DNA of 33,970 bases from Pirellulales bacterium (GTDB lineage: Bacteria; Planctomycetota; Planctomycetia; Pirellulales; JADZDJ01). This document shows, piece by piece, positions 31,899 to 33,970 of the stretch. Each line of letters starts with the position of its first letter. Position 1 is the stretch's first letter. The stretch is taken from NCBI GenBank assembly GCA_035656635.1, contig DASRSD010000174.1, forward strand, positions 1 to 33,970. The letters run 5' to 3'. The notes under the pieces were generated by a model. It was not told the origin of the DNA. It saw only the letters and a list, made by a program, of their open reading frames with translations, and did not search any database. A program made the position numbers and the translations under genes.

Positions 31899-33935
31899 GT
31901 GCTTGCCTCGATTTTTGAACCCATTCACCGCTTTCTTACGCATCCGCAGTTGGTATGGATTCTGCTGTGGCTGGGGTTGGCGTTTTTGATCGTGACGTTA
32001 ATCGTCATGATTCGCACCAGTTGGGGGCAATCGCATCCGCTGCGTAAATGTGTTGCGTTGTCGCTTCTGGCGCATCTGCTATTGTTGTGTTACGCCACAT
32101 CGGTCCACATTGTGACCGCCAACGGCAACGGTCATACCGGTGGCATGAGCTTGTTGCTGGTTGATGGTGGAGAGAATGGTAATGATTCGGGCACGGACGA
32201 TGGTCCCGATCAACCGTCGGTTACAGTCGCCGACTCCGCAGAATCCATTTCTGCATCCGCACCGCCGCTGTTAAAAGTTGCTGAGCCTTCTGCTACAACG
32301 CTGCCCAAACCGGTTGAACAGCCTATGGTCGCTCCGGCGATCACGGAAACCGCACAACCAACAGCGCCCCAACCGACTACTTCCGATGAGCCCCGCCCAA
32401 CGTCGGTTGCAGAGAAGTCAACACCGGCGGATGTGGCCGCAGTTAAGCCGGACGATAAGCCCGAAAAGCCAAGCGAGCCACTGCCCACCGATGCGCCCCC
32501 TGCCCCGCTGACAAAACTGCCCGATCCGCCCACGACGAACGACTCGAGCGAGTGGGTGGCAGGCGATCCCAGAGGCACTGCTACGCCGGCGCAGCCGACA
32601 ATTCAAGGCCCGCCGAAAACCGTACCCTTGGTAGACAGCCCGGAAAGTAAATCGGCCGACAACATCGAGACGAATCCCGCGCCGAAAGATGACCGCAGCA
32701 CCGTGGCGGTGCGTGTTCCAGCGACAACCAATGCGGCGGCAAACAATTCCACGACATCGAACGCCGGCGTCACTGCCCCCTGGGTCGAAAACGCAGCGGC
32801 GCCTGTTGCTGGACGCGGAGTTCCGGAAATTTATTCCGATCGGATAGCGCCTAATCGAGCGGAAATTGGCCGTCGTCGCGGCGGATCGCCTGGTTCAGAA
32901 TCGGCCGTGGAGGCAGCACTGCAATGGTTGGCGCTGCATCAAGGCAGCGACGGCGGTTGGGACGCCAGCAAATTCGGCGCGCACCAGGAAACTGCGGAGC
33001 CGCCTGCACAACGCCAAGGCGCCGGAAGCGTAGGCTCTCACGCCGATACGGCGATGACAGGATTAGCGCTATTGGCATTTCTCGGGGCGGGCAATACGCA
33101 CCAGCGAGGCGATTATGCGGCTAACGTCCAGCGCGGGCTGGAGTTTTTAATCAATTCACAAGCTCGCGACGGCAACCTGGCGGGCCAAGCCGAAACTTAT
33201 GCCTTTATGTATTCGCACGGCATGGCCACGCTGGCAGTGAGCGAAGCGTACGCTATGACGGGTGACAAACGGCTGGAACCGACGGTGTCTGCGGCGATTA
33301 ATTACACGTTGAGCGCCCAAATTCGCACCACCGGCGGTTGGCGCTACCGAGCCACGGAATCGCCGGGCGAGCGCGGCGATACCAGCCAACTCGGTTGGCA
33401 ATGGATGTCGCTCAAAAGCGCCCAATTGGCGGGAATCAATATCCCTGCCAGCGCCTCCGACGGCGCCGTGCGGTACATCAAAAGCGTTTCCGCCGGGCAA
33501 TTCGGAGGCAAAGCAAGTTATCGTCCTGGAGAGCGCCCTACTCGGCCGATGACTGCTGAGGCCCTGGTGTGTCGCCAGTTTTTGGGCATGGCTCGCGATA
33601 ATCCGGCCAGCGATGAAGCAGGCCAATATTTGCTTTCTGATTTGCCGCGGCCGGATCGAATCAATTTGTATTACTGGTATTATGGCACGCTGGGGATGTA
33701 CCAGTTGCAAGGCGATGCCTGGAAGCAATGGAACGAAGCGCTACAAAACACGCTCATTGGCAAGCAACGGACCGACGGCGATTTGGCCGGCAGTTGGGAC
33801 CCAGAATGCATTTGGGGCGGTTACGGAGGACGGGTGTATAGCACCGCACTTTCGGCGCTGTGTTTGGAAGTATATTACCGCTACCTGCCGCTCTATCAGG
33901 CCAATCGCCAGTTGCCACAAGCGGCCGATAAGTGA
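31899..33935 (+). CDS. TonB-like anchor fused to a squalene-cyclase/prenyltransferase-like toroid domain
   Basis: This 678-residue protein is encoded right after ExbD (GTG start, ten bases). Two N-terminal membrane helices span about 18-38 and 51-71. The second reads CVALSLLAHLLLLCYATSVH, with Ser55-x3-His59 matching the SxxxH motif that couples TonB to ExbB/ExbD. A Pro/Thr/Ala-rich linker (about 85-325) follows, like the TonB linker. The C-terminal 340 residues form an (alpha/alpha) toroid with prenyltransferase/squalene-cyclase repeats: ALQWLALHQGSDGGWD, FLINSQARDGNL, YTLSAQIRTTGGWRY and DGDLAGSWDP, ending ALSALCLEVYYRYLPLY. Terpenoid-cyclase catalytic DxDD was not seen, so enzymatic activity is doubtful. 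It may be a force transducer with a toroid end domain. Confidence 0.85.
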   Translation: MLASIFEPIHRFLTHPQLVWILLWLGLAFLIVTLIVMIRTSWGQSHPLRKCVALSLLAHLLLLCYATSVHIVTANGNGHTGGMSLLLVDGGENGNDSGTDDGPDQPSVTVADSAESISASAPPLLKVAEPSATTLPKPVEQPMVAPAITETAQPTAPQPTTSDEPRPTSVAEKSTPADVAAVKPDDKPEKPSEPLPTDAPPAPLTKLPDPPTTNDSSEWVAGDPRGTATPAQPTIQGPPKTVPLVDSPESKSADNIETNPAPKDDRSTVAVRVPATTNAAANNSTTSNAGVTAPWVENAAAPVAGRGVPEIYSDRIAPNRAEIGRRRGGSPGSESAVEAALQWLALHQGSDGGWDASKFGAHQETAEPPAQRQGAGSVGSHADTAMTGLALLAFLGAGNTHQRGDYAANVQRGLEFLINSQARDGNLAGQAETYAFMYSHGMATLAVSEAYAMTGDKRLEPTVSAAINYTLSAQIRTTGGWRYRATESPGERGDTSQLGWQWMSLKSAQLAGINIPASASDGAVRYIKSVSAGQFGGKASYRPGERPTRPMTAEALVCRQFLGMARDNPASDEAGQYLLSDLPRPDRINLYYWYYGTLGMYQLQGDAWKQWNEALQNTLIGKQRTDGDLAGSWDPECIWGGYGGRVYSTALSALCLEVYYRYLPLYQANRQLPQAADK

Positions 33936-33970
33936 TGAACGCAAAACGGCTGATGAAGGTGAAATGGCGG
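33935..33970 (+). CDS. start of a further gene of the ExbB/ExbD operon (partial)
   Basis: An ATG at 33935 overlaps the stop of the toroid gene (TGATG) and opens a frame, beginning MNAKRLMKVKWR, that runs off the window end after 12 codons. The start is basic. The junction type suggests translational coupling with the previous gene. Too little is visible to name it. Confidence 0.4.
   Translation, partial: MNAKRLMKVKWR

Noticed and set aside
1-33970. CRISPR arrays, insertion sequences, integrases or phage genes
   Set aside because: No spaced direct repeats, transposase motifs or inverted-repeat ends were seen; the only notable tandem repeat is inside the BON gene.

Overview
The window looks like chromosomal DNA of a planctomycete, most likely of the Pirellulales type. 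This is inferred from several features: a BON-domain protein with a Pro/Gly/Ala-rich body and a Trp-rich C-terminus, a squalene-cyclase-like toroid protein next to ExbB/ExbD, many small secreted DUF proteins, and frequent GTG starts. No phage, insertion sequence, integrase or CRISPR array was seen.

Left part (1-9960). The end of a cytochrome c oxidase operon (subunit III, then a subunit IV-like protein) converges on a ROK-kinase/DUF3175 pair, with a HAD phosphatase diverging from it. A long minus-strand block (8194 down to 2744) then carries a stress and DNA-repair set. It encodes a tiny DUF3309 membrane protein, a UdgX-type uracil-DNA glycosylase, a LigD end-joining ligase split into phosphoesterase, ligase and polymerase ORFs, a DJ-1/PfpI protein, a 56-residue protein and a DUF4142 protein. 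Two minus-strand terminators punctuate the block. The LigD pieces keep the PE-LIG-POL order of fused LigD. PE and LIG are separated by a single frame change beside an A9 run, and LIG and POL are in the same frame with one UAA between them. No Ku gene is present in the window. A DUF4112 and a PAP2 gene follow on the plus strand.

Middle (10242-21288). A tightly packed plus-strand operon encodes DUF2911, a large secreted PIG-L deacetylase, a 51-residue membrane protein, a sodium:solute symporter, a short BshC-like protein, BshB1 and BshA, then a GH28 and a GH9 glycoside hydrolase. Most junctions are 4-bp ATGA/GTGA overlaps or very short gaps. BshA and BshB1 are the first two enzymes of bacillithiol synthesis. 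The 258-residue protein just upstream of bshB1 has the GQQ and DxDHDxxE signatures of the BshC core but is about half the usual BshC length, so it is a candidate minimal cysteine-adding enzyme.

Right part (21423-33970). It holds a tRNA-Ile(GAU) on the minus strand, a secreted TlpA-like thioredoxin with EF-hand-like loops, a small membrane protein with a possible sigma-54 promoter, the BON protein with a 21-bp tandem repeat, and a putative lipoprotein. The last operon encodes an 1102-residue TPR/coiled-coil protein, ExbB/TolQ, ExbD/TolR and a protein with a TonB-like anchor (including an SxxxH helix), a Pro-rich linker and a C-terminal toroid domain. It could be a proton-motive-force-driven envelope machine in which a terpenoid-cyclase-like toroid replaces the usual TonB C-terminal domain. 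This operon, the split LigD-UdgX block and the compact BshC candidate are the three most interesting items.
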